Shown here piece after piece: positions 33,387 to 44,630 of a DNA stretch of 64,000 nucleotides (position 1 is its first letter; every line of letters starts with the position of its first letter). The translations under genes were made by a program, and so were the position numbers. The stretch lies in assembly GCA_003427395.1 (NCBI GenBank), contig BFEA01000150.1:479726-543725 (forward strand), given 5' to 3'. Below the pieces are notes generated by a model that was not told the origin of the DNA, made no database searches, and saw only the letters and a program-made list of their open reading frames with translations. This stretch comes from Chara braunii. Lineage: Eukaryota > Streptophyta > Charophyceae > Charales > Characeae.

Positions 33387-36036
33387 ATGGCTCCAAGGCC
33401 AAAATACGAGGATCTGTGCAGGTCTTTGAAGGTCGTGGGAAAGAAGGACAAGGGGAGGAAGAAATGCAAGGCTGATAAGAAAAAAGAAAGGAGAAAGTAT
33501 CGCAGAAGCGGATCCCAAAATGCAAAAATGGAGCGGACCAGCAGCCGCAGAAACAGATCAAAAGTTTCTCTCCCATCAAGTCCGAGGGAGATTTCAAAGC
33601 TGAAAGAACGCAATAAGTCACCCCCTGCGACGCCTGCCTCACGGAACCGTGCCAGCGGTGTCGAGAACCGTCCACCCAAGACCTCCGAGAAGAGGTCGAG
33701 GGAAGACGGAATGTCAAAGGTGCACCGCAAGACAAAGAAGAGAATCACGTACAGAAATGACAGAATGGTGGAGATGATCGATCTAAAAGGCTCGGACGAA
33801 ATGCACAGTACGGTCCGAGAGGAAGCAGAAGAGGAACACCACCAGTCCATATCAGAAAAGTCTGACGGGGAGAAAAACGAGGCAACAAGTGACGAGGGAG
33901 GTGACAGTCTGACGGACATTCTCGCGACACTCACGACGCTGACGACGAGGACGGCAGGAGCAGCGACGGCACAACGCAGGAGGAGGGCGGTGACGGCGCA
34001 GGCGAAGACGACAGAAGCGCGGACGGAAGAGAGAGTTCCCCATCTCCGGGAAGAACACGACGCAAGAGGGAACCCGAAAGTGGCGGCGAGGGAGGCGCAA
34101 CCGACGCGCCCTCCATTGACAGACAACTAGTGAGGCACAGCAACGCAGTTCAAAAAGGTAAACAAAATGTGTTGCAGTTGCTCCTCTTGCACAATGATTA
34201 TGTGGTAACGACGCAAAGTGATGACATTTCCTTAATGCGATGATGTCGCTGTGATGAACGAACAGTTAAAACGGGCTGTCGAATTTCGCAGGTGCGAAAA
34301 TGGGTGCGAAATGCCAAGTTCTTAATATTATTTTGTGCGTTGTAATGTGTATCTTCCAGCAGATGGCACGAACTCGCAAAGAAAAGTGTGCGCGAGCAGG
34401 GGAGGACAACAACAAGCCAATCAAGAAAGCGGCGTATTCTCGAAGAAAATGAAGGACATACTGTTCCGGTCGGTCGCAAAAGCCTTTGCGTTCTCAGCAC
34501 CAAATGACGCAACTCTGTACCCAACAGAGGATGTATTTTTCACGGCGATGCAAACAACAACGAAACTGATAGGGGAGAACGCGGAGGAAGGACTGCGATC
34601 ACACGTAGCGGAGTGCGGGGTTCGAGCAGTCATAGGGGAGTGCAACAGAATGTTGACAACCGTGCGTGGAGAGATAACATGACAACTGAAACATTGGTTC
34701 TGGGCTGAAAAAGGGATCTCGCTTGTACGATCGCAACAAATAGATCACCAGCTCCCTACTCGCAACAAGATGCGAGCAGAGATGAAGGAGAACAAAACGT
34801 GGAGACGGAGCGACGACGATCCTTGGGGCGCCCCAGCCTTTAAGACGACACTCACCAAGGTTTTCCAGAAGACGAGGGGCGGCGTAAACCTTAGCGTGAC
34901 CCTGCAACAATTGACTTTTGCAGAGATGGGTCTGCAATGTCAAATAGAGCAGACAACAAAGACAAGCAGAGCGGCAGAGCACATAGAAAAATTGGTCTCT
35001 ATAAAGCAGGACATCGCATCATCTGTCCGCAGCCGCGATACAGTCATGAGTTTTTCGATCTTCAAGCTGGACTGTGCCGTATTTGTTGCTGAGAAGGCTT
35101 TTGCGCTATTTCGAGCTGGCGTGCCCTCTGTCCACAGGAGTGGGCCACAGAACACAACAATAACGAATGACGATTTCGACCTGGAGTTCATTGCACCGCT
35201 GCATGAGAGAAGCAGAGACAGGGAGAGGGATACAAAAAGTCTGTGTGCCAGACCTNAAAGCCTTTGCGTTCTCAGCAGCAAAGGACGCAACTCTGTACCC
35301 AACAGAGGATGAATTTTTCACGGCGCTGCAAACAACGGTCAAACTGATAGGGGAGAATGCGGAGGAAGGACTGCGATCACATGTAGCGGAGTGCGGGATT
35401 CGAGCAGTCATAGGGAAGTGCAACAGAATGATGACAATCGTGCGTGGAGAGATAACATGGCAACTAAAACATTGGTTCTAGGCTGAAAAAGGGATCCCGC
35501 TTGTACAATTGCAGCAAACAGATCACCAGCTCCCTACTCGCAACAAGATGCGAGGAGAGATGAAGGAGAACAAAACGTGGAGACGGAGCGACGACGATCC
35601 TTGGGGCGCCCCAGCCTTCAAGACGACACTCACCAAGGTTTTCCAGATGAGGAGGGACGGCGTAAACCTTGGCGTGACCCTGCAGCAACTGGCTTTTGCA
35701 GCGATGGTTCTGCAATGTGAAATCCAGCAGGTAACAAAGACCAGCAGAGCAGCGGAGAAGATAGGAAAATTGGTCTCTATAAAGCACGACATCGCATCAT
35801 CTGTCTGCAGTCGCGATACAGTCATGAGTTTTTCGATCTTCAAGCTGGACCGTGCCGTATTTGTTGCTGAGAAGGTTGCTGCGCTATTTCGAGCTGGCTT
35901 GCCCTCTGTCCACAAGAGTGGGCCACAGAACACAATAGTAACGGATGACGATTTCGACCTGGAGTTCATTGCACTGCTGCATGAGAGAAGCAGAGACGGG
36001 GAGAGGGATGCAGAAAGTCTGTGCGCCAGACCTTGA
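33387..36036 (+). pseudogene. Unrecognised two-exon gene with duplicated 3' exon, broken
   Basis: Exon 1 starts at ATG 33387 (MAPRPKYEDLCRSL) and is strongly basic (KKDKGRKKCKADKKKERRKY), then acidic. Near 33925 the better reading moves to another frame (DGTTQEEGGDGAGEDD), implying an indel. A GT-AG intron fits at 34158-34359: exon 1 ends CAA AAA G and exon 2 begins CAGATGG, joining in frame as K-A-D-G-T-N. Exon 2 continues (MKDILFRSVAKAFAFSA) and is tandemly duplicated from 34478. Each copy carries one nonsense change in a nearby Trp codon: TGG to TGA at 34680-34682 in copy 1, TGG to TAG at 35479-35481 in copy 2. The natural stop is TGA 36034-36036 after SLCARP. No domain is recognised. It could be an accessory gene of the neighbouring DNA transposon or a host gene. 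Confidence 0.5.
34478..36034 (+). repeat. 779 bp tandem duplication with a single N at the join
   Basis: The segment from aaagcctttgcgttctcagc at 34478 recurs at 35257, and both copies end in ccagacct. They differ by scattered substitutions, so they are not a simple read duplication. Base 35256, exactly at the join, is N, so two contigs may have been placed end to end here. Confidence 0.8.
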
Positions 36037-36040
36037 ACAG

Positions 36041-36080
<40 letters not shown>

Positions 36081-36171
36081 GGTGGTGAACACAATAGTGT
36101 GAATCTGAAGTTTCATTGCGGAATCTGTGAATCAGAAGGTTCATTACACAAGGTCACAGTCATTGCATGCT

Positions 36172-36236
<65 letters not shown>
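36041..36236. repeat. Poly-G tract and (GA)n microsatellite
   Basis: A run of about 38 G lies at 36042-36079, shortly after the stop of the 33387 gene, and a pure (GA)n run at about 36177-36236. The short sequence between them contains no gene. Confidence 0.9.
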
Positions 36237-36238
<2 letters not shown>

Positions 36239-36402
36239 TGAAGACTCTGAACCATGGCACTTGAACAGTCACTTTACAACATATGGTCTGTTATTTATAA
36301 TACACAATTGTACAATCCCTTGTAATCATGTTCATCTTTGTGTGATTGGTCATAGAGCGACTATGTTATGAAAAAAACACCATCCGTGGTTGTCCTCAAT
36401 GC

Positions 36403-36986
36403 AAGGTTGGCTAGTGCGTGTCACTCTCTCTCTCATGCCACCATGTTGCTAAATTTGTGTTACGCAGTAGTGAACCGTGCTTGTAGCAGGGCAACTCAGC
36501 ATTTAACTGAGTCTCCCTCACGCGTCTATCCATAGAATGAAGCACAGCAATCCTACGGACTCGAAAAGGAAGGTTGGCTACTGCGTGTCACTCTCTCTCG
36601 AGGACGACCATGTTGGTAAATTTGTGGCCCGCAGTAGTGAACCGAGCTTGTAGCAGGGCATCTCAGCATTTAATTGAGGCTCCCATATGCGTCCGTCCAT
36701 AGAATGAAGTACAACAATCCTACAGACTCGAAAAGGAAGGTTGGCTACTGCGTGCCACTCTCTCTCGCGGACTGCCATGTTGGTAAATTTGTGTCACGCA
36801 GTAATGGACCGTGCTTGTAGCAGGGCAGCTCAACATTTAATTGATGCTCCCTCACGCGTTCATCAGCAAAATTAAATACCGCAATCTAGCACCGATCGAA
36901 AACAAAGGTTGGCTACTGCGGGCCAATGTCTGTCTCGCACTGCCATGTTGTTGAATTTGTGTCACGCAGTAGTGAACCCTGCTTGC

Positions 36987-36989
<3 letters not shown>
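36403..36989. repeat. 167 bp tandem repeat built on the ~72 bp inverted-end element
   Basis: Units begin at 36403, 36570, 36737 and 36905 (period 167-168); the fourth is cut short by a (CT)n run (36990-37051). Each unit is a ~72 bp element (36405-36476, 36572-36643, 36739-36810, 36907-36978) with ends GGTTGGCTACTGCG and CGCAGTAGTGAACC, plus a ~95 bp spacer ending ..gactcgaaaagga. No coding potential. Confidence 0.85.
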
Positions 36990-37053
<64 letters not shown>

Positions 37054-37236
37054 GTCATTGTGGTTGTTGCATATCAGGAGTACTGAAAGACTCAATGATT
37101 GACATTTGCGAAAGAACATAGCGTATCGTGCAGCAGGAGAAAAGGAAGGGAAGAAACCGCAAAAACCGACGACATGAGCTAAAAATTTTGATTTTTTCCC
37201 CCAACACAGAACCTAACGTTCTACAAAAGGTGATCA

Positions 37237-37355
37237 CGTTTTCAACACGTTTCAGCAAGTTTTCAACACGTTTCAACACGTTCTCAACACGTTTCAACAA
37301 GTTCTCCACAAGTCTTCAACAAGTTTTCAACAAGTTGTCAACAAATGATCAACAG
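37237..37355. repeat. Short tandem array of ~11 bp TTTTCAACACG-like units
   Basis: About ten degenerate copies of (g)ttttcaaca(cg/ag) follow each other, then looser caacaa-rich sequence to about 37390. The reading frame through it is low-complexity (FSTRFNTFSTRFNKFST) and not convincing as protein. Confidence 0.7.
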
Positions 37356-37390
37356 ATGGACCAACATCTTTTCAACAAATGGACCAACAA

Positions 37391-39670
37391 ATGGACAAAC
37401 CAGTTTCAGTTTTCCCAATGTTTGGTCAGCGTTGGTTTCCTTCAATTCTGGTGGAACACATGACCCCCCCCTGCCAAAAAGTTTATAAACACATTTCCAA
37501 CGGTTGAAATATGGTGTCCACATGTGATCATCCTGTCAGAAAATTTGCCACAATTTTTTTGTTGCCTGGTCTTAAACCTGGGGGTAGAGGAAGACCGCCC
37601 AAACCCAAGAGGGAATACCGGGTCAGATTCAAGCATCACACGAATCCAAAAAAAACAAATGGTTCACCAGAGTGGAATGGATTGAAACAGTACCTTAGAT
37701 AGTGGTAAACTATGAAAAACGGTTGAAGGGGAAGGATCCTGCTTAAGAAGCATCTCAGCGGACTTTCGAAGCTAAGGTGGATGAAATATGAGGAATGTGT
37801 CCTCATGGGGCCGTTGACAACATGCATATGTCATGGACTGTGGCTCCCAACAAGCCTCGTGCTCGCCCTAAGTTAAGGCGGGTCTGAATATCCACAAGAG
37901 GTCATTCTCTCAACATTTTTCAATGTGGGTATCAGACAGTTATTGCACGCAAGTTGGTTGAAGTGCAACTTGGGCCTCACCCTGGGCTCTTCTAGAAGAA
38001 GCAGTCGCATCAAGCAGTTGAACCCAATACGCAAGTGGTTGCGCCCTAGGCACACACAGTGTGAGGCTGACATATCACGAAGTAGCCGCGGGCCAATGAG
38101 AATGCAGCATTGTCGGTAGACAAACCCCGCGGACCAATGCAAACACATCAAACACTCGGAGCCTAGATGAACCTAGGTGTGCCCAACTTAAAAGGGTTCA
38201 GACCCTCAACTATAAACATGGGTCTGGACGCATACACTGGGGTCTTACCAGAAGCTACATGTAACTTTCTCGTCCAGGCCCAGACAGTCCAACAGCAACA
38301 AAGTGACTCTCATATAGAGAGCAGGCCAGCTAGTTTGAAGAAGGTTGGCCTAGGCAAGCAATGCGGGCACGCTGCTGCGATATAAGACAAGTGTCTGCAT
38401 GCGCTAGTGATGGTTGGGCCACGTGTGGGCCCTAAGAGTTGTGGGCATTGCAGGGCAACGGAGCGTCAAGCGGCCATAACCGAGCTGCAGGGGCGCGAGC
38501 GTGTGGTGTGCGATAGTGGTCTTCATAAAAGAGGCGCAAGTGTGAGTGGCCAAGGGGTGATGAGGCGATGCAAGAGAATGTATCTGCTGTAAGTGGGAGG
38601 TCGACATTGGTGTTGACGTCATGTACATTAGTCTTCGTTGTCGAAGTAAGTCTGTTGCATGGATGTAGATAGGCTAGATAGGCTAGGTAGCATAGGTTGA
38701 GCCGTTGGGCGCTAGACAGTAGGAGCGACATTGAATACTGTGTTGGTGTGGTCTGAGGGTTTGAACACTAGCTCACAAGTTCATTCTATCGCTTTAATTT
38801 GGATAGAATCTTGGTGCTTTTGAGCTATCTGCTTGTTACATAACTATCTGGACTTCTGCATGATTTTGCAACTTGGTTTCGGTTTATTGCTCTCACTCAC
38901 ATTCCTTGCAATAGTTACATATTTTTATTTTTATTTTTATTTAATTATATATATGATGAATGGATGTCATTGACATTTCTTTTGTAATGTTTATAAGAAT
39001 AGTAAAAAAATATTGTGTGTAGTAAAATATTTTATCAATATACATTATATGATTTTTTGTCTGATTTGATGAGGTTTCCCATAACAATGTGTTATATTAC
39101 TGAATTAGTATCTATGTTTGATTATTACCTCCAAGAGGTTACTACTGTTTTTTCACGTAGTGCGGCTTATACTTTTCTTGATACTTTGAGCGACTTATTT
39201 ATATAAAACTATGCTAAGAAAAAAAAATAGAAACGCCCTAAGAGATCACATTATCGCACTATGTTTATTTTTGGAAAATTTTCTACAAACTTGAAAGAAA
39301 CACAGTATAATAAAAGGATAAGAATATTTATATGGACGTTCTTAACACTTCTGATGGATAAGGAGTCAAGTATTATTTATTACATTATGATTGTTGTATA
39401 CGTAAAAACGTCTTTCTTAGCCTTTCGTGACTGAGTTGGACGAGTAAAAACCACTTTATGGCAATCTGATGGAACCATAATCGAGTCTTGGTTTATTTTG
39501 AAGAGGCTCGTCAATGCACTATGAGGTTAGTCTTAAGGATTTTAATACCCAATCAATAGTTGAAAACTGATTCTAATGTGACTAACTAAGGTAGACACCA
39601 AAATGGTGCATGGGTTGTAAAACTACAAGGAACTACGTTAAATTTCGATGAAAAGAAAAAGTTGTGAACC
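37391..39670. other. Gene-free stretch
   Basis: I see no supportable gene. A 63-codon frame at 37511-37702 contains GRGRPPKPKR, which looks like an AT-hook, but it stands alone and may be chance. 38900-39240 is very AT-rich, with runs such as ttatttttatttttattt. Nothing else is recognised. Confidence 0.4.
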
Positions 39671-40190
39671 AATAGGTAACCGACCGGTGAACTTCAACGA
39701 AGATAATAAACAATGTGGATGTTAAATCGGGTCTGACTAGCAAGGTTTTCGTAAGCCTAAATGGAGACGTTGCACCTCTTAGTATGTAAATGTTAAGAGG
39801 ATTAAGTTAAATTTTTTGTTAATGAATTTCACATTTTCTACATAATTTAAATAGGGTTTCGCTTAAAGTCTGCCTCCAACAGAGACAACTAACATACATT
39901 TTTACAAAAAATTGGAAGTTGTCTACAACATAGGTAACGAACGAGTGAAGTGTCACGAAGATAATAAACAATGTGGATGTTAAATCAGTCATAACTGGTA
40001 AGACTTTTATAAGCCTAAATAGAGACGTCTAACCTCTTAGTACATAGACGTTAAGAGGACTAAGTTAGATTTGTTGTTTATAAATTTTACATTTTATACA
40101 TAAATTTGAATAGGATCTCGCTTAAAGTACGACTTTAACAAAGAGAGCTTGCATACATTTTTACAAAACATTAGAAGTTCTCTAGTGCAA
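39671..40190. repeat. Two diverged tandem units of 258 bp
   Basis: The sequence around agataataaacaatgtggat occurs at 39701 and again at 39959. Similarity extends on both sides (aataggtaaccgaccggtga upstream; catacatttttacaaaa downstream), giving two units of about 258 bp with considerable divergence. AT-rich, no gene. Confidence 0.7.
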
Positions 40191-40852
40191 AATGAGTTAT
40201 CTAAAGCAAACGAAAAAATGAAATTGACGCCTTAAGTCTATCTTGAAGTTGTGATGTTGATCAACATCCCTATTAATATAGAGACTGAACCCTTATGTGA
40301 AAATCCCTATAGTAGGAAGGACCAATAAATGAGCCTTTAGAGTTTTTTACCCAAACTTTTATCTGAGGATTCATATTTGGTTGCCTAGCTATTGGAGGTG
40401 TTTATTTTAGAAATGAGTCTATCTATTTAATATTGTTTTGTTTATCAGATAAAACGATTTATCCACTTAGTTATATCAGTTAAAATGACTTGCAAAATTA
40501 GCGATGTTGTGCGAAATGATATAATGGACATCCCCTCATGACAAGAACGTTGTTTGTGGGGCTTCGAAAAGTTCGAGCAAGTAGAAGAATGTTTACTTGC
40601 ACTTCATAAATGTCACATAAAGAATTGGCGGATGTATAGCTTAAAGTTGCAAGATGACGTCGAACCCAAATATATAACTAGGGATTGAGCATCGAGTGTA
40701 TAAATGTACCTTAATTTAATTGAGGGTAAGCGATCGATTGATATTAGCCCCTGGTGACTCGAACCGTGAGGAAAGTATGATTGCCGGGGAGGCGTGCGAG
40801 CCTAAGGACCGGATGATATTCACCCAACCCAAGGGCCGTTTACAATTATTCA
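40191..40852. other. Gene-free AT-rich stretch
   Basis: No ORF, repeat or RNA gene is recognised here. Confidence 0.4.
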
Positions 40853-40970
40853 TTTACAGTCAGGACGTTTATGGGATGTTAGGGTAAATTAATAAGTAAA
40901 AGTTCTGACCAAGTGGTTAGACCAAGGTACTTAAAGTTACTAAAGCATGAAAGAACCGCCTAATTCGGGG
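40853..40970. repeat. Direct repeat, copy 1 (pairs with 42332-42446)
   Basis: About 115 bp sharing gtcagg, attaataagtaaaagtt, caggtac-like and ctgcctaatt-like blocks with 42332-42446. The following sequence in the second copy (ctaattgaaaagat) also recurs at about 41752. Possibly the ends of an old element; no coding sequence lies between them except low-complexity frames. Confidence 0.5.
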
Positions 40971-41139
40971 TTGTCACCCCCCAACACCAGACCCTTGGTC
41001 GGAGTCCGGGGGTAGGACTCCCAACCCCCGTGGGGGAGGGGTTGAAATTGATGGGAAGAAAATATAAATTAAAAATTGGGCACAATCGCAGCACCGCCGC
41101 GCTTATTTTGGGACAAACTTCATTTTTCCTATTTTTTTT

Positions 41140-41690
41140 GTGGTTTGGGGTCGGGAGGGGGCGGGGCCGCACATGTGCCTGGGTCGGAAGGGAGCGGTTG
41201 GCAGAGGTGCGGGCGTGGGGGTGCCAGGGGTCGGTGGCAGGGGTACGGGGATGGGGGTATCGGGGATGGGGGTCGATAGTGGTGGTGTCGGGGTCAGGGG
41301 GAGGGGGCAGTGTTGGGGTTCTCGAGGTATCTCTCTCTCTCTCTCTTTTCTCCCTCCCTCTCTCTTCCTCTATCTCACACACATACACACATATATACAC
41401 ACATACTTACACACACACACACACAACCCGTAGACCAGGGTCGATGACAGGGTTGCGGGGGTTGGAAATCGGAGTGGGGGTATCGGTGTCCAAGGGTGGT
41501 GGTGCCCGGATCCGGTGGTGGGGATGTTGGAGCCCGGTGGTGGGGGTGTTAAGGTCAGGTGGCGGGGGTGGGTCTACGGGGGCGGAGGGTGGGGGCGGGG
41601 TCTAGGGGTGGGGCTGTGGGGCTGGGAAGGGGTGACGGGGGCCGGGGGTCGCCAGTCCCCGGTCCGGTGGTCGGCCACCACTAGGCCAGG
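41140..41690. repeat. G-rich low-complexity tract
   Basis: This is dominated by runs of three to six G on the plus strand, interrupted at 41329-41425 by CT and CA microsatellites. Long frames are open here only because stop codons are rare in G-rich sequence. Confidence 0.75.
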
Positions 41691-42331
41691 GATCTAGAGT
41701 CGGGGGCGGGAACCCAGTTCCATAAGGGGATCCCCGCATGACAACCCTGACCTAATTGAAAAGATAAACAATCGGGGGGGAACCCGTATTATTTGACTAA
41801 TAATTCTATTTAGGGAGACTCAACATAATTGTTAACATCGTAGGCATCAGCAGCCAAATCTACTATCATTATTGACATCCTTTCGAGTGAAATTATTCCG
41901 TATGGAGCAACTCTACTAATTCAAGCTTTTATCGAAATGTATCAAAGAGAAGTTGATCCTTCAACCTCACATTTATCTGAATATGTATGAACTAGTTGGG
42001 TTATCTCCTCTTGTAGGTGAGTAAGGAGCGCCTTATATCAAATGGAATAAAATTTTAGATACAATCTAGCACGGTCAAAAACCATGCGACTAAGCTATGG
42101 GTTTGGAGAATCCCTTTTATTAAATCACATAAACTTGGTCCATGCTCATACCAACTCTATCCTAAATGTATTTTACTGCCTTTACGGTCAAACATATAGT
42201 CATCTGGCTGCAACTCCATCCGAAATAAATAAAGAGAGTATAAGTGTGGGTATACTTTGTAACCTTTATTTTTTTATTTTTTTATTTTCGTTTTTTTTAA
42301 TTACATATAGTTTATTTTTTCATACTATATA

Positions 42332-42446
42332 TTTTACGGTCAGGGCATTTATAGGAGGTTAGGGTGTATTAATAAGTAAAAGTTTCGAGTGAGTAGTTGA
42401 ACCCAGGTACTTCGAGTCGGTAACGTATGAAACGACCTGCCTAATT
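42332..42446. repeat. Direct repeat, copy 2 (pairs with 40853-40970)
   Basis: See the first copy. It lies shortly before a pure (GA)n run (42548-42600) that continues into poly-A (42601-42616). Confidence 0.5.
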
Positions 42447-42548
42447 GAAAAGATCAGATGAGTGGGGGAAGACCCCGATACTTTGGCTAAAATTATACTT
42501 AAATATGTTGGCATCGTACACGCCAGAAGCCAGATCGTCGTCCTCGTT

Positions 42549-42600
<52 letters not shown>

Positions 42601-42956
42601 AAAAAAAAAAAAAAAAGAAAGAGTCGGACCCGCCGGGATGGCGGTCCGTCAAGATGGAGAAGGAGGGTTGAAGAAGGAGGACGTAGAGATAAGCTGGAAG
42701 GCACAACACAATTCCGACGCAGACTCAACACACAAGTTCTCCAAGATGTGTAAAAGCGAAGAATGAGGAAATACAGACTGCAACTGGGGTACACCCCCAG
42801 CGGGTCGTCCAGAAAGGATGGTGGAAAATCGGAGTCTTGCTGTTATTATCCCCGAGAACCCTGACTGTAGTATAGTACGAGTATCCTTGTGTTACGTGGG
42901 AGGTCCAGGTTAAACTCCTGGCAACACGTGAGTGTGTTGAAGTGTTGTGGATGCAT

Positions 42957-43276
42957 NNNNNNNNNNNNNNNNNNNNNNNNNNNNNNNNNNNNNNNNNNNN
43001 NNNNNNNNNNNNNNNNNNNNNNNNNNNNNNNNNNNNNNNNNNNNNNNNNNNNNNNNNNNNNNNNNNNNNNNNNNNNNNNNNNNNNNNNNNNNNNNNNNNN
43101 NNNNNNNNNNNNNNNNNNNNNNNNNNNNNNNNNNNNNNNNNNNNNNNNNNNNNNNNNNNNNNNNNNNNNNNNNNNNNNNNNNNNNNNNNNNNNNNNNNNN
43201 NNNNNNNNNNNNNNNNNNNNNNNNNNNNNNNNNNNNNNNNNNNNNNNNNNNNNNNNNNNNNNNNNNNNNNNNNNNN
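42957..43276. other. Assembly gap (320 N)
   Basis: The flanks correspond to about 57575 and 57716 in the 3' LTR, so only about 140 bases should be missing; the gap length is a scaffold estimate. The matching stretch of the 3' LTR itself contains three isolated N and a 42 bp local repeat (gaattttgggcttccagggg). Confidence 0.85.
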
Positions 43277-44082
43277 TCTGGGCCTGAGTTTCGAATTTTG
43301 GGCTTCCAGGGGCTGAATCTGGTACCAATCCGATGAGTGCGGGATGATTGTAAATTTTGGCTTCGAGGGCAAAACTCGTTTAATAACAAGGAGTCCGTTC
43401 TTTCGGATATCCGCTTGTTAAATTATCTGTGATTTTATTAAGATTGAAAGATACTAAGAGAGGTATCTGTAAAATTTTATATTGAGAGCACCAACCACGT
43501 GAACGACGTGGAAGTCGTTCAATGGGGCCCGGGAATGCTGTCGGGGCAGAAACCCTGACAAGGGTATCTGCCCGTGTTTTTCAACGTCGGACGCTATCTG
43601 ACCTGTTCACTTAATTAGACGACTTGATGAGGTTGATGTTGCCAAAGTTTATTCAGACCAGCGCTATAACTGAGAGACTTAAACTTTTTTGAACCTGACA
43701 TCGTCGACGCAGGACGACATCAACATCCGTGCGGGATAGCGGTTGTCGGCACTGCCGTCCGCGATTTTCGACGAGACCGCACTGGCGTGCGGTCGTGGGA
43801 AAACCAAAGTTGAGCCTACCCTGCCTATAATAAGGTCGCGCGGCTGTTAAGCCGTGCGATTTAGGGCCTAAGTGGGCCAAAAAGGGGACCTCGGCGTAAA
43901 GGAATGGCTTAGGGTCCATAGGGCTTAGGGGCCGAGGACCCGGGGGCGAAGGCGTCGGGGCCGGCTGGGTAAGGCAGCCGTCAAGGCTGTCGGCTGTCGA
44001 CCCCGCCGACCAGCCACGACAGCAAGCCGGCTTAGCAAGCATAGCCTGCTAGGCGCTAGGAAGGGCCTGCTGGGCACCAGAA

Positions 44083-44593
44083 GCCCTTCATATAGAAGGG
44101 CCGCTCCTTTTCTGATGTGAAAAGGAGCTAGCCTAGTAGGTACCGTCGTCTGATTACCACCCCGCAAACATGGGGATCGAACTTGACCAACACACTACCG
44201 GGCCAGCTCCTTTTGGAGCAGCCCACGACTAGACAAGGGGTGCGGCCGACTTTCGGTTGTGCGATCTTCGAGATCGCGCGGTTGAAATCAGCCGCGTTGG
44301 GGTGAAAAGGCCCCTGTGAAAGGATGACACGCATAGGCCGAGAAGTGGGTTGAAGTTTTTCTTTTCTTTTGGAAAAAAGAAAAAAGAAAAAAGAAAAAAA
44401 AAACCAAAAAACTTACCTGTCCCGTAGCTAGACGCGTAAGCATCCAGGTACGGGCGCGATGGAGACAGGTACAACGCCAAGGTAAGGAGTTCTTTCTGTT
44501 TTTTTTAGATTCGTTTTTCTCTCTTTTTTTGTAGCCCTGGTAGGACGGCGCCATCGGGGCGAAACGACGCGACCGTTAGCGTAAACCTACGGG

Positions 44594-44630
<37 letters not shown>

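Noticed and set aside
33209-34126. 305-codon minus-strand ORF
   Set aside because: Ser/Leu-rich shadow of the charged plus-strand gene at 33387, and it starts within a CT microsatellite.
37237-37355. Interstitial telomere repeat
   Set aside because: The unit is not TTTAGGG-like in either orientation.
41030-41605. 191-codon ORF rich in Gly, Val and Arg
   Set aside because: It exists because G-rich DNA has few stop codons; it crosses CT and CA microsatellites.
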